44,018 bases of DNA from the NCBI RefSeq assembly GCF_000321045.1, contig NZ_HE578945.1:1214612-1258629 (forward strand). Reading direction: 5' to 3'. Shown piece by piece: positions 1 through 8,964 of this stretch. The stretch's first letter is position 1. Each line of letters starts with the position of its first letter. Below the pieces are notes generated by a model. That model searched no databases. It was not told the DNA's origin and saw only the letters and a list, made by a program, of their open reading frames with translations. Origin of the DNA: Phytobacter massiliensis JC163 (GTDB lineage Bacteria; Pseudomonadota; Gammaproteobacteria; Enterobacterales; Enterobacteriaceae). Both the position numbers and the translations under genes were made by a program.

Positions 1-360
1 AGCAGGCGATCGCCCGCATTTTTGCGCTATCGCCAACAACATGCCGCGCTCTTTCGTGAAGGAGACTATCAGCCGCTGACCGCCAGCGGGCCGCAGGCCG
101 GACATGTTGTCGCGTTTGCACGCGCGCTTGGTAACGAAGCAGCAATCGTCATTGTGCCCCGGCTGGTGCTGGAGGCGCTTGATGACAATACCGCGCTGCC
201 CCCCGCCGGGTGGCTGGCGCACACGGATATCGCCCTGCCGGCAGCGCTTGCGGGCGGACAATATCTCGACATCCTCAGCGGAAACACTTTTGACCTGACC
301 GACCGGCTTGATCTCGCCTCCCTTGCGGGTAGCGCGGCGGTGCTGGTCAGAAGCCACTGA
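1..360 (+). CDS. treY: Malto-oligosyltrehalose synthase, C-terminal end (partial)
   Basis: The reading frame is open from the first base to a TGA at 358-360, so only the last 119 residues are in the window. The fragment resembles the C-terminal all-beta end of TreY, the GH13 enzyme that isomerises the reducing end of a maltodextrin to an alpha,alpha-1,1 (trehalosyl) linkage. TreZ then releases trehalose. No catalytic residue lies in this part. The assignment rests on the overall character of the tail and on glgX starting 40 bases downstream; treY, treZ and glgX are commonly grouped in enterobacteria. The true start lies outside the window. A generic GH13 C-terminal domain cannot be fully excluded. 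Confidence 0.7.
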   Translation, partial: SRRSPAFLRYRQQHAALFREGDYQPLTASGPQAGHVVAFARALGNEAAIVIVPRLVLEALDDNTALPPAGWLAHTDIALPAALAGGQYLDILSGNTFDLTDRLDLASLAGSAAVLVRSH

Positions 361-400
361 CAAATGAGTTCGCAATAGAATAAATCGCTGGAGATGGAAA

Positions 401-2475
401 ATGTCTAACGGAAAGCCTTATACGATCGTGGCAGGGAACTGCCATCAGCTCGGCGCAAACTACGACGGCGAGGGGGTGAACTTCGCCCTCTTCTCCGCCC
501 ATGCGGAACGCGTTGAGCTTTGCCTGTATGACCAGGAGGGAAAAACGAAATCGCCCGTCTGGATCTGCCTGAATACACCCATGAAATCTGGCACGGCTAT
601 GTGCCAGGCCTCAAGCCCGGCGCGCTGTACGGTTTTCGCGTTCATGGCCCTTACGACCCGGAAAACGGCCACCGCTTTAACCCGAATAAACTGCTGATTG
701 ACCCCTATGCCCGGGAACTGGTGGGTGACGTTGAATGGAACGAAGCCCATTTTGCCTACGAACTGCTGCATGAAGATAAAGACCTGACTTTCGACACCCG
801 CGATAGCGGGCCGTTTATGCCGAAGTGCCGGGTGATCGATCCTGATGAATTTGACTGGCAGGACGCCAACCGTCCGGATATCCCCTGGCCGAATGCCGTT
901 ATCTATGAAACGCATGTCAAAGGCTTTACCCAGCTGAACTCCGCGCTGCCTGAAAACCTGCGCGGTAACTTTGAAGGGATGGGGCACAAAGCCACGGTGG
1001 ATTACATCAAAAGCCTGGGCATCACCTCCGTAGAGCTGCTGCCGGTTCACTGGTTTCCGGACGATCAGCACCTGCTGGATAGAGGGCTGAAAAACTTCTG
1101 GGGCTATAACACCCTGGGTTTCTTCGCCCCGGCGTCCCGCTATTACGGACCGAAGGGCATTCAGGGATTCCGCGACATGGTGCGCGCATTTCATGACGCC
1201 GGTATCGAGGTGATCCTGGACGTGGTCTATAACCACACGGCGGAAGGTAACGAACTGGGCCCGACGCTCTCTTTCAAAGGCATTGATAACTTCTCCTACT
1301 ACCGCACGATGCCCAATCAGCATCGTTATTACATTAATGACACCGGGACGGGCAACACGGTTAACACCTCGCATCCGCGCGTGTTGCAGATGGTTATGGA
1401 CTCGCTTCGCTACTGGGCGCAGTCGATGCACATTGATGGTTTCCGCTTCGACCTGGGAACCATTCTGGGCCGCGAGCCGCAGGGCTTTGATCAGCGCGGC
1501 GGCTTTTTCGACGCCATTACCCAGGACCCGGTGCTCTCCCGCCTGAAACTGATTGGCGAGCCATGGGACATCGGCCCCGGCGGCTACCAGGTCGGCGGCT
1601 TCCCGCCAGGCTGGGCCGAATGGAACGATAAATACCGCGATACGGTGCGTGAATACTGGAAAGGCGACAACGTCTCCACCGATTTCGCCGCCCGCCTGCT
1701 CGGTTCCGGCGACCTTTACGATCAGCGTGGCCGCCGCCCCTGGGCGAGCGTGAACTTTATTACCGCGCATGATGGCTTCACCCTGAATGACCTGGTGTCA
1801 TACAACGAGAAGCACAACGACGATAACGGCGAGGACAACAACGACGGCCATAATGATAACCGGTCATACAACTACGGCGCCGAAGGGCCGACGGATGATG
1901 AAGGTATCAACGCGGTACGCGAACGACAGAAGCGTAACTTCCTGGCGACGATCTTCTTTTCGCACGGCACGCCGATGCTGCTGGCAGGCGATGAGTTTGG
2001 CCGTAGCCAGATGGGTAACAATAACGGCTACTGTCAGGACAGCGAAATTTCGTGGGTGCACTGGGATAATCTCCCGGCCAGTAGCGAAGCCCTGCGCGAT
2101 TTTACCCGTCAGTTGATCAAACTACGCGCTGAACAGCCGTTGCTGCGCCGCGAGAACTGGCGCGACGGGATGATCATTGAGTGGTTTAACGCAGGCGGCG
2201 GTTTTCAGCAGCCGGAACAGTGGGATGAAGGCTCCACGCTCGGCGTGCATATCGGTCGCACGGACCTGGAGCCGCACGATGGCATCTGGCACGATGTGCT
2301 AATGCTGTTTAACCCGTTCGAGGGCAACGTGCCGTTCCGTATCCCGCAGTTTGGTGACGGTGGCTGGGTGCTGGAGCTCTCCACGGCGGATAACGCAAAA
2401 ACCGGTCAGCTCATCACCAAAGAGATGGACTTCGAACTGGAAGGACGCAGCCTCGTGCTGTTCAGACGTCCGTAG
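401..2475 (+). pseudogene. glgX: Glycogen debranching enzyme GlgX, one-base frameshift
   Basis: GlgX is a cytoplasmic GH13 isoamylase-type enzyme that removes short branches from phosphorylase-limited glycogen. The ATG at 401 opens a frame giving about 50 good GlgX residues, then nonsense to a stop near 697. From about 550 a different frame continues GlgX without a break to 2475. One extra base after the ACG at 545-547 (GG read as G) restores a 691-residue protein of normal length. The CBM48-like N-terminal domain is followed by the GH13 barrel. In restored numbering the nucleophile Asp is near 351 (DGFRFDLG), the acid Glu near 387 (IGEPWD) and the third carboxylate Asp near 458 (TAHDGF). All catalytic residues lie after the frameshift. 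As written, the gene would give a truncated, inactive product. Either it is a real mutation or a sequencing error; the downstream frame shows no other decay. Confidence 0.9.
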
Positions 2476-2483
2476 TACCACGG

Positions 2484-2511
2484 AATCCGGGCGGCGCGCG
2501 TCGCCCGGATT
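2484..2511 (+). terminator. GC-rich hairpin after glgX
   Basis: A perfect 10-bp inverted repeat (AATCCGGGCG / CGCCCGGATT) with an 8-base loop starts 8 bases after the glgX stop. A short T-containing stretch follows. It is probably an intrinsic terminator or 3'-end stabiliser separating glgX from tehA. Confidence 0.5.
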
Positions 2512-2580
2512 ATTTCCCGCATTTACGCCCTGCCACCAACGCTATACACTTCTTCTTCCTCGCCTTTTTTTGAGACAGTG

Positions 2581-3549
2581 ATGAAAAACTCACGCATTAA
2601 CCTTCCGGCAGGCTATTTCGGTATGGTGCTCGGCATCATCGGGCTGGGATTAGCCTGGCGCTTCGCCGCGACTATCTGGCCCGTCACTACCCTTCCGGCT
2701 ACGGTGTTAATTATTGTGGCGATCGTTATCTGGGCATTACTGATGGCGGCATTTTCGCTTCGGCTATGGCATCACCGCGCGACGGTACTGGAGGAGATCG
2801 CGCATCCCCTTAAAAGCAGTTTTGTCAGCCTGATCCCCGCAACCAGTATGCTGGTGGCAATCGGCCTCACACCGTGGTGTTACCCCATCGCGCTGGCTCT
2901 TTTTCTGATTGCGGTGAGCGGACAACTGGCCTATGCCGCGTGGCAAACGGCCGGACTCTGGCGCGGGAAACATCCCCGCGAAGCGACAACGCCGGGGCTT
3001 TATCTGCCTACGGTCGCTAATAATTTCATCAGTGCGATGGCATGCAGCGCGCTGGGCTTTACCGACGTCGGGCTGCTGTTTTTAGGGGCGGGAATTTTCT
3101 CATGGCTTAGTCTTGAGCCCGCGATTCTGAGCCGTCTGCGTAACCTTGATGAAATGCCTGCCGCGGTGCGAACGTCGCTCGGTATCCAGATGGCACCCGC
3201 CTTTGTCGCCTGTAGCGCCTGGCTGAGCCTCAACGGCGGAGAGGCGGACGTCTTTGCCAAACTGTTGTTCGGGTATGGCCTTTTGCAAATGTTATTTATG
3301 CTGCGCCTGATTCCCTGGTACAGCGCCCAGCCTTTTAATCCTTCTTTCTGGAGTTTTTCATTCGGCGTGGCATCACTGGCAACCACGGCAATCAAGCTGG
3401 GTCACGGTTCTCCAGGCGGCGCGTTGGCGTGGCTGGCATTACCGCTATTTATTGCGTGTAACTTTATTATCGCACTGCTGATCATTAAATCACTGGGGCT
3501 GTTATTCAGCGGCAAACTTATCGTGCGGGAAGAGTACCCGCGCAGGTGA
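2581..3549 (+). CDS. tehA: TehA, tellurite-resistance/SLAC1-type channel
   Basis: This is an inner-membrane protein of the TehA/SLAC1 family (C4-dicarboxylate/anion channel fold), with ten hydrophobic helices spread over 322 residues. It starts LPAGYFG near residue 8, as E. coli TehA does. It also keeps the family block around [14 protein letters not shown] and the stretch [17 protein letters not shown] 2581 is preferred over the adjacent GTG at 2578, which would only add one Met; the spacing to upstream GAGAC favours 2581. In E. coli tehA is followed by the methyltransferase tehB, but no tehB is present here, so the gene is a lone tehA. Tellurite resistance in E. coli needs overexpression of the pair; the natural role is probably anion transport. 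Confidence 0.9.
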   Translation: MKNSRINLPAGYFGMVLGIIGLGLAWRFAATIWPVTTLPATVLIIVAIVIWALLMAAFSLRLWHHRATVLEEIAHPLKSSFVSLIPATSMLVAIGLTPWCYPIALALFLIAVSGQLAYAAWQTAGLWRGKHPREATTPGLYLPTVANNFISAMACSALGFTDVGLLFLGAGIFSWLSLEPAILSRLRNLDEMPAAVRTSLGIQMAPAFVACSAWLSLNGGEADVFAKLLFGYGLLQMLFMLRLIPWYSAQPFNPSFWSFSFGVASLATTAIKLGHGSPGGALAWLALPLFIACNFIIALLIIKSLGLLFSGKLIVREEYPRR

Positions 3550-3608
3550 CGGGAGGGTGCGGCTTAAAGCGATACTGGAATTAACCGAGCTCAGCTAAAA
3601 AGCGTCAT

Positions 3609-3637
3609 AATGGGCAGCTCGTCCCGCTGCCCTATTA
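3609..3637 (+). terminator. Hairpin between tehA and the next unit
   Basis: The 7-bp stem GGGCAGC / GCTGCCC with a 7-base loop is flanked by AT-rich arms that extend the pairing (TAAT ... TATTA). It lies 60 bases after the tehA stop. It is a plausible but weak terminator, with no long T run. Confidence 0.35.
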
Positions 3638-3744
3638 GTTCTGGTAGTTCGCTGGCGAAACAGAACAATTCATCTATAACCCATACTACTCTAATGACAA
3701 CAATTTATGGATTTGTTCGTTATTTATACAGATGGAGAGATGAG

Positions 3745-4704
3745 ATGCCATTACCTGGTCAATCCCTGGACAGAACCCTGCCAAGCTATGATTTTGCACG
3801 GCAAATGGGCCAGCTTTACAACAACGATATTGATTTTAAAGCATTTGCCGACAGGCTGGACTGCCAACGCGATCTGTACGGGGTCGGCATTATTTACGCA
3901 GAAGGCAAACAGCGCTGGCTGGTTCGTCCTTCACGGCGGATCGGTTCGGATTTGACCAGCGTCTCTCACGTCGTCGTGACCAAAGTAGAGAGCACTACCC
4001 GCCAACCGGCGGAGAAAGCGATGCTGGAAACGGTAAGCGCCCCTTCTCTCGCCACTGAAATCGGCACCACCGCCCTCTCCTGCGGCGCGATGGTCGTCAC
4101 CCTGTTAATGACCATCGGTGCCGGTATGACCGTACCGTTTACCGCTGGCGGCACCGGCATTTTTGTCGGCATTAGCGCGGCGGGAACGGTGGCTACCGGG
4201 GCGCAGTGCTTTATTGGTGCCGCGCGACTGTACGCCATTCATGAAGGTCATGGTTCAGACGTGGTGTGGCTGGATAGCCAGGACTGGTATATTGCCACCA
4301 CTACCGCGCTCGATGTTATCTCCATGGCGGCGGCGGGCACGGCGCTGGCGAAAACGTTAAAGATTTACAAAACCATGCGGGGCGCCACGCAGCTAAAAGC
4401 CATTGACTGGCTGAAATCACTGCCCCGTGAAGAGCGCAAACGCATCACGGAAGACATTATTCGCGCCCGCAATCCTGGTATCTCTAACGCCGGGGTGAAA
4501 GCCGCGATTCGCTCCGGAAGTTACCCCAAACGATTCCCGAGTGAAGATCTGCAAAGGACGCTGCAGCGCGCGCTGATTGACGCGGCGGTTAACGCCTCGG
4601 CGTTTGCGGGCAGTGCCGCAGGCGGGACTATCCGTAACCCGCAAAACATCCCTACCACCGCAAAATATGCGTTTGGTTTGATTCAGTCTTTTTCACCGTT
4701 CTAG
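3745..4704 (+). CDS. Unrecognised protein with glycine/alanine-rich hydrophobic segments
   Basis: I do not recognise this 319-residue protein. The frame is open from further upstream, but ATG 3745 is chosen because GGAGA sits 8-12 bases before it and the upstream residues are low in coding character. Residues 1-75 look globular. About residues 105-170 form long Gly/Ala/Thr-rich hydrophobic stretches that could span or insert into a membrane. A charged segment follows (LPREERKRITEDIIRAR, near 230-245), then another small-residue hydrophobic patch. There is no signal peptide. A multi-pass membrane protein gene follows 15 bases after the stop, and a terminator closes the pair. A secreted or membrane-inserting effector with its membrane partner would fit that layout, but nothing in the sequence proves it. 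No PAAR, Rhs or VgrG elements are nearby. Confidence 0.75.
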   Translation: MPLPGQSLDRTLPSYDFARQMGQLYNNDIDFKAFADRLDCQRDLYGVGIIYAEGKQRWLVRPSRRIGSDLTSVSHVVVTKVESTTRQPAEKAMLETVSAPSLATEIGTTALSCGAMVVTLLMTIGAGMTVPFTAGGTGIFVGISAAGTVATGAQCFIGAARLYAIHEGHGSDVVWLDSQDWYIATTTALDVISMAAAGTALAKTLKIYKTMRGATQLKAIDWLKSLPREERKRITEDIIRARNPGISNAGVKAAIRSGSYPKRFPSEDLQRTLQRALIDAAVNASAFAGSAAGGTIRNPQNIPTTAKYAFGLIQSFSPF

Positions 4705-4719
4705 CAGATAAGGTTGGAG

Positions 4720-5280
4720 ATGAAGTTACGTCAATTCAGGGAGCGAATGCAGTACTGTGGCGATCTGGAGTCACGACTTCGCCATCATCCGCAGCAGGTG
4801 AAAGAAGAGATTCTTGATAAAATGGGCGTGCCGCTCGGGCTGCACACGCTGGGTTTCCCGCTGGCGATAAGCCTGCTGTGCGCGGTTCTGAGCTTCGCCC
4901 TGCCCCAGTTCTGGATCTGGTCAGCCATTTATGCCGGGTTCAATTTGCCTCAGCATGCGGTCCTGGTGGGCGTGTTTGCCACGGGGCTGGGATTCGCCAT
5001 CTTTAATTGTCTGACGGCCTTTTTTACCGGCAAAGGTTATATGCTTGCCGTGCGGGCGCACCTCACGCTCTCGGCCCTGACGCTGGCGGTTTCGCTACTG
5101 TTTTTGCTTGCGGCGCTTTTCTCGCTGATTAGCGGCGAGGCGATACGCGGCGTCAGTCTCTCCGGGGCGCTGATAAGCGTGGCGCTGGCGCTGGGCGGCG
5201 CGGCTATCGCCACCTCTTTTTCATTCTATCGCATGCTGCTTTACGCATTGCATAACCGCGCCTGGCGTAAGTTATTGTAA
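4720..5280 (+). CDS. Small multi-pass membrane protein, function unknown
   Basis: This is a 186-residue protein with a charged, probably cytoplasmic N-terminus (first ~45 residues, rich in Arg/Gln/His). Four hydrophobic segments follow, near 45-68, 75-105, 112-140 and 147-172, and the C-terminus is basic. ATG 4720 is preferred to the in-frame TTG at 4714 because AAGG(TTGG) then acts as the ribosome site. It is translated just after the preceding unknown gene (gap 15 bases) and is very probably co-transcribed with it. It could be an immunity-type or accessory membrane partner of that protein; this is inference from layout only. Confidence 0.75.
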   Translation: MKLRQFRERMQYCGDLESRLRHHPQQVKEEILDKMGVPLGLHTLGFPLAISLLCAVLSFALPQFWIWSAIYAGFNLPQHAVLVGVFATGLGFAIFNCLTAFFTGKGYMLAVRAHLTLSALTLAVSLLFLLAALFSLISGEAIRGVSLSGALISVALALGGAAIATSFSFYRMLLYALHNRAWRKLL

Positions 5281-5298
5281 ATTCCCCGCTCTTACCCC

Positions 5299-5325
5299 AA
5301 GGCAGGATACTCTCCTGCCTTTCTT
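5299..5325 (+). terminator. Intrinsic terminator of the two-gene unit
   Basis: The perfect 9-bp stem AAGGCAGGA / TCCTGCCTT has a 5-base loop and is followed by TCTT. It begins 18 bases after the membrane-protein stop. Confidence 0.8.
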
Positions 5326-5470
5326 GATTGCGAAATGCCCTGCCATTAGCCTATATTTTAACAATCATTAAACATTAATTTTGCTACAGCGATCGGTTCT
5401 TAAAACCGCTTCGTTATTGTAACGTGTAAAGCAGCAAGTCATGGAAAGCAGCGGATTGGCGAGGTAACGA

Positions 5471-6709
5471 ATGTACTCTTTTGTGGCCAGACAGGCGATT
5501 TTTGATAAGGCACTCAACACTGTCGGTTATGAATTGCTTTTCAGGAACAGCATGACAAACCGTTTTCCGGATATCTCGCCGGAACAGGCGACCAGCCAGC
5601 TTATTGAAGAACAGTTTTTTGGCGCGCCGCTGGGCCGTAAAGACGAACAGACCTCGGTATACGTTAATTTTCCTCACCCTTTGCTGGTTGCTGGCCTTGC
5701 GGAGACGTTACCTAAAAACCGCGCCGTGATTGAGATCCTCGAAACCGCCGAGCCGAATCGCGCGCTTCTGGAAACCGTCAAACGGCTGCAGACAATGGGC
5801 TTCCGGCTGGCGCTGGATGATTTTTCGCTCAATGATGCCTGGGACCCCTTCCTGCCGTGGGTCAATATTATTAAATTCGACGTTCAGAAAAATTCCCCAG
5901 AAGAGATTGGCGACTATATCAGCAGACATCAGATGTTGCTTAAACATACCGTATTTCTTGCTGAGAAAGTAGAAACCTTCGCCGAATTCGAAATTTACAA
6001 GAAAATGAACTTTCAGCTCTTTCAGGGCTATTTTTTTAGCAAGCCGGTTGTGCAGAAAAGAAACAAATTAATGCATAACCGCGTCTTCGCGCTGAAATTA
6101 ATGCAGGAGGTGAATGTCGAATCGCCGAATTTGAACCGGATCGAAGAGTTGCTGAAACGGGATGTTTCGCTGTCATTCAAAATTATGCGCTATGCGCAAA
6201 ATATTCTTTATAACACCCGCGGAATAACCGGTTTTCGTAACCAGTCGCTCAGGGATATTGTGGTCTATCTGGGCATTAATGAGCTGCGCCGTTTCGTACT
6301 GGTGGCGTGCCTTACGTCATTTGAAACGGTGAAGACCACCGAGATTTACTACCTGAGCCTTATTCGCGCCAAATTCTGTGAGCTTATCGCCAGCCGTACC
6401 GCTGCGCATCTGTTATCCAATGAGGCGTTTATGGTGGGCCTCTTCTCGCTGCTCGACGTTATCCTTGAGATGCCGCTGGATGAGCTGATAGCGCAAATCG
6501 CCGTCTCGCCGGAAGTGATTTCCGCCCTGCAGCATCAGAGCGGCGTGCTCTGGCAGTATGTCTGCCTTGCCAGGCTGTACGAGACCCGCCGCTGGGAAGA
6601 GGCCAGCGAAATGGCCAGCCTTCTCGGGCTCTCTGATGCGCTGGTGACGGAGATGATGCAGCAGGCGACAAAATGGGCGGATGAACTGCCCGTGGGCGGC
6701 GATAAGTAA
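5471..6709 (+). CDS. EAL-HDOD signalling protein (YuxH type)
   Basis: This is a 412-residue cytoplasmic protein with a degenerate EAL domain (about 1-200) followed by an HDOD domain (about 205-400). The position of the catalytic EAL triad reads YELLF near residue 20, so the first metal-binding Glu is kept but the signature is not canonical. LALDDF and IKFD blocks are present, while several residues needed for c-di-GMP hydrolysis are not obvious. The HDOD half carries the family pattern around LLKRDVSLSFKIMRYA and a later LFSLLDVIL. Proteins of this design usually work as adaptor or regulatory proteins rather than phosphodiesterases. GAGG lies 6 bases before the ATG. It precedes a chemoreceptor gene on the same strand, but a hairpin separates them. 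Confidence 0.88.
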   Translation: MYSFVARQAIFDKALNTVGYELLFRNSMTNRFPDISPEQATSQLIEEQFFGAPLGRKDEQTSVYVNFPHPLLVAGLAETLPKNRAVIEILETAEPNRALLETVKRLQTMGFRLALDDFSLNDAWDPFLPWVNIIKFDVQKNSPEEIGDYISRHQMLLKHTVFLAEKVETFAEFEIYKKMNFQLFQGYFFSKPVVQKRNKLMHNRVFALKLMQEVNVESPNLNRIEELLKRDVSLSFKIMRYAQNILYNTRGITGFRNQSLRDIVVYLGINELRRFVLVACLTSFETVKTTEIYYLSLIRAKFCELIASRTAAHLLSNEAFMVGLFSLLDVILEMPLDELIAQIAVSPEVISALQHQSGVLWQYVCLARLYETRRWEEASEMASLLGLSDALVTEMMQQATKWADELPVGGDK

Positions 6710-6737
6710 ATAGCGGCATTGCAGCTGCCGTTATTTA
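6709..6737 (+). terminator. Terminator after the EAL-HDOD gene
   Basis: A 10-bp stem (AATAGCGGCA / TGCCGTTATT, one G-T pair) with a 7-base loop and a following T-rich run begins at the stop codon of the EAL-HDOD gene. Confidence 0.65.
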
Positions 6738-6873
6738 CGTCAAATCCTGACAGGTTTGGAACAATATTTCACATTTAAAAAATAACACTTCTAATTCATT
6801 TTATTTACATCTGCAACATATTTCTGATTAATGGCTGCGCGTAATTTCCTTTTGCCGGACAGTCGCTTAAATA

Positions 6874-6889
6874 TGTGACTGCGATCAAT
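6874..6889 (+). promoter_or_regulatory. CRP-like site upstream of the chemoreceptor gene
   Basis: TGTGA-N6-TCAAT matches the CRP consensus TGTGA-N6-TCACA in the whole left half and three bases of the right half. It lies 60-75 bases before the chemoreceptor start, in an AT-rich leader of 239 bases. No clear sigma-28 promoter was found. The call is tentative. Confidence 0.3.
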
Positions 6890-6948
6890 TAAAAACAATC
6901 AATATTTCCCTGATTCCGCCGTTATTACTTGTACCTTTTATTTCTAAG

Positions 6949-8535
6949 ATGACCATTATGAAAAAATTCTCGCAGGCATCTGTTTTAGCTAAATTACTTA
7001 TCGGCTTTTCCGTTCTGATTGGCATGATGTTGATTTTGGGGATTGTGTCCATTTATCAACTCAACGCCAGCAAACAGCACATTGATAAATTCCGCGAAAA
7101 CCGCATGCCGGGCATCCGCTATACCCTTGAGATGCGCGGCGTGCTTTCTGAGATGCGCTTACAACAAATTCAGTACATCGCTTCCGCTACGCCTCAGGAG
7201 CAGGAAAAACACCGTCTGGAGCTTCTGCAAAATCAGGCGATTTTCCTTAATGCGCAGCAACAGTACGCAAAGCTCTCTGCCGGCGCGCCTGAAGAGAGCC
7301 GCACCCTCTTTGCCACCGTCGTAGAAAACTTTAGCCACTTTGTTGAAGCGAACAGTAAAGTCATTGCCGCCGTCAACGCGGGCAATCTGTCTGAGGCATC
7401 GAGCATCAGCGGCGCGGTTTCCGCCAAATATCGTACCCAGTTAATGAAAGACCTGGCGACGCTGGTTGATATGGAAGTCGCCACGGGTGAAGCCGCAGGC
7501 GAAGATTCGCAGTCCGGTTACGATAAAGCGCTCTACACCTTCTGCGGGCTATTACTGCTGGCGCTGATAGCGACCGGGGTTATCGCCCTGTTTATCTCAC
7601 GCAATCTGTCGCGCCAGCTGGGCGGCGAACCTGCCTATGCCGTGGCAATCATGAACGAGATTGCATCCGGTAACCTTAAAGCAGAGGTGAAGTTGCGCAG
7701 TAACGACACGACCAGCCTGCTGGCAACCATCAAATTTATGAACGGCAAACTGGCGAATATCATTGACGGCATTATTGATGGCAGCGAGTCCATTTCCCAG
7801 GCGGCCACGGAAATCTCTCAGGGCAATAGCGATCTGTCTCAGCGAACCGAGGAACAGGCCGCCTCGCTGGTCCAGACCTCTTCCAATATGCAGCAGATCA
7901 CCGAAAACGTGAAAAGCAACGCCGAAAATGCCCGTAAAGCCAGCGAACTGGCGCGAGAAACATCGCAAACCGCGGTCAAAGGCGGCAAAGAAGTTAACGA
8001 CATGCTTAAGCGTATGCATGAAATCGCCGACAGCTCGCAGAAAATCGTGAACATTATTTCGGTCATAGAAGGGATTGCGTTCCAGACCAATATCCTGGCG
8101 CTTAACGCCGCCGTGGAGGCCGCCCGCGCGGGCGAACAGGGTAAAGGCTTCGCCGTGGTGGCGGGCGAGGTGCGCAATCTGGCGCAGAAAAGCGCCGAGG
8201 CGGCAAAAGAGATCAAACAACTGATTGAGGGTACCGTCGATAAAATTACCGATGGTTCACACTATGCCGATACCGCCAGCCGCGCTATGGAGCAGATTGT
8301 CGCTTCGGTCAATAAAGTCACCGATATCGTGGCGGAGATTTCAGCCGCCTCAACGGAGCAACATCAGGGTATCCGGGAAATTAGCGTTGCTATCGATCAG
8401 ATGGACCAGGTCACCCAGCAGAACGCCACGCTTGTAGAGCAGGCAGCGGTCGCGGCCCACTCGATGACCGAGCAGAGCGATATGTTGCGTGATTCGGTGC
8501 GCTTTTTTCAACTGAGAATGCATAACGCCCATTGA
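6949..8535 (+). CDS. Methyl-accepting chemotaxis protein (4HB sensor)
   Basis: This is a 528-residue inner-membrane chemoreceptor. It has a first membrane helix near 14-35, a periplasmic four-helix-bundle type sensor (about 36-195), a second helix near 197-217, HAMP to about 270, then the cytoplasmic signalling hairpin. The conserved tip around IAFQTNILALNAAVEAARAG and the glutamine/glutamate-rich methylation helices are intact. It would control CheA through CheW. It ends RMHNAH and lacks the C-terminal NWETF-type pentapeptide that tethers CheR/CheB, so it behaves as a low-abundance-type receptor. An alternative start at 6958 (ATG AAA AAA) is equally possible, as neither has a strong ribosome site. 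The ligand is unknown. Confidence 0.93.
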   Translation: MTIMKKFSQASVLAKLLIGFSVLIGMMLILGIVSIYQLNASKQHIDKFRENRMPGIRYTLEMRGVLSEMRLQQIQYIASATPQEQEKHRLELLQNQAIFLNAQQQYAKLSAGAPEESRTLFATVVENFSHFVEANSKVIAAVNAGNLSEASSISGAVSAKYRTQLMKDLATLVDMEVATGEAAGEDSQSGYDKALYTFCGLLLLALIATGVIALFISRNLSRQLGGEPAYAVAIMNEIASGNLKAEVKLRSNDTTSLLATIKFMNGKLANIIDGIIDGSESISQAATEISQGNSDLSQRTEEQAASLVQTSSNMQQITENVKSNAENARKASELARETSQTAVKGGKEVNDMLKRMHEIADSSQKIVNIISVIEGIAFQTNILALNAAVEAARAGEQGKGFAVVAGEVRNLAQKSAEAAKEIKQLIEGTVDKITDGSHYADTASRAMEQIVASVNKVTDIVAEISAASTEQHQGIREISVAIDQMDQVTQQNATLVEQAAVAAHSMTEQSDMLRDSVRFFQLRMHNAH

Positions 8536-8568
8536 TAGCGGTCAACCGGGTAGCTTGCGCGCCCGGTT

Positions 8569-8602
8569 GCCCGGATACGGCGCGGATGCGCCTTATCCGG
8601 GT
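8569..8602. repeat. REP-type palindromic element
   Basis: GCCCGGATACGGCGC ... GCGCCTTATCCGGGT is an imperfect palindrome with the enterobacterial REP consensus (GCCGGAT...CTTATCCGGC). It lies 34 bases after the chemoreceptor stop, the usual extragenic site for such repeats. Confidence 0.8.
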
Positions 8603-8615
8603 GTCGATGCCCTGT

Positions 8616-8720
8616 TCAGGGCAAGGTGCTGACGAATGAGATATCCCATGCCGTGGCGATAAGCGAGATACTAACGACCAGCCCCATAACCAGCGGTACC
8701 GTTCTTTCCAGCTTTTCCAT
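8616..8720 (-). CDS. Predicted 34-residue single-pass membrane protein
   Basis: A short frame on the minus strand reads from ATG at 8720 to TGA at 8618-8616. The ribosome site GAGG is 8 bases before the ATG. The product begins MEKLERTV and then has one hydrophobic helix (about residues 8-24, PLVMGLVVSISLIATA) ending near WDISFVSTLP, the typical design of enterobacterial small membrane proteins. A near-perfect sigma-S type -10 element lies about 90 bases upstream. The TGA falls inside a 12-base palindrome. I cannot name a family. Confidence comes from the ribosome site, the clean hydrophobic profile and a position that is otherwise unexplained. Confidence 0.6.
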   Translation of the reverse strand: MEKLERTVPLVMGLVVSISLIATAWDISFVSTLP

Positions 8721-8808
8721 TGCTTGTCCCTCTCTTTCGTGTGTCTCGCCAGTAAGGCAAAACACGGTGTTAACCTCTTACCAACGCTGTCGGCAGAGAT
8801 GTAGCACC

Positions 8809-8820
8809 TTAAAGTATAGA
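8809..8820 (-). promoter_or_regulatory. Sigma-S type -10 element of the small-protein gene
   Basis: Read on the minus strand, the sequence is TCTATACTTTAA, matching the extended sigma-S -10 pattern (K)CTAYACTTAA except for one extra T. No good -35 precedes it, as is common for RpoS promoters. It would give a leader of about 80-85 bases. Confidence 0.45.
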
Positions 8821-8916
8821 AAAGAATGCGCTCCCTGCCCGACTTTGTTGTGCACGGTGCTAATGTGTTTGTTGTTTATTAGTTTTAAATAGTATGTTGT
8901 AACTAAATAAGGGTGA

Positions 8917-8943
8917 TAAAAAACCCGGCCATCGCAGCCGGGT
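8917..8943 (-). terminator. Intrinsic terminator of uxaB
   Basis: On the minus strand, the stem ACCCGGC / GCCGGGT with a 7-base loop is followed by a run of six T. It lies 22 bases after the uxaB stop. Confidence 0.9.
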
Positions 8944-8964
8944 AATAAGGTATCGATCAGAACA

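Noticed and set aside
460..1770. Long minus-strand open frame opposite glgX
   Set aside because: It mirrors the codon pattern of glgX, has no ribosome site and no recognisable domain; GC-rich genes often leave open antisense frames.
8626..8892. Plus-strand 88-residue frame in the gap before uxaB
   Set aside because: Cys/Ser-rich shadow without ribosome site; the minus-strand small-protein gene and its promoter explain the region better.
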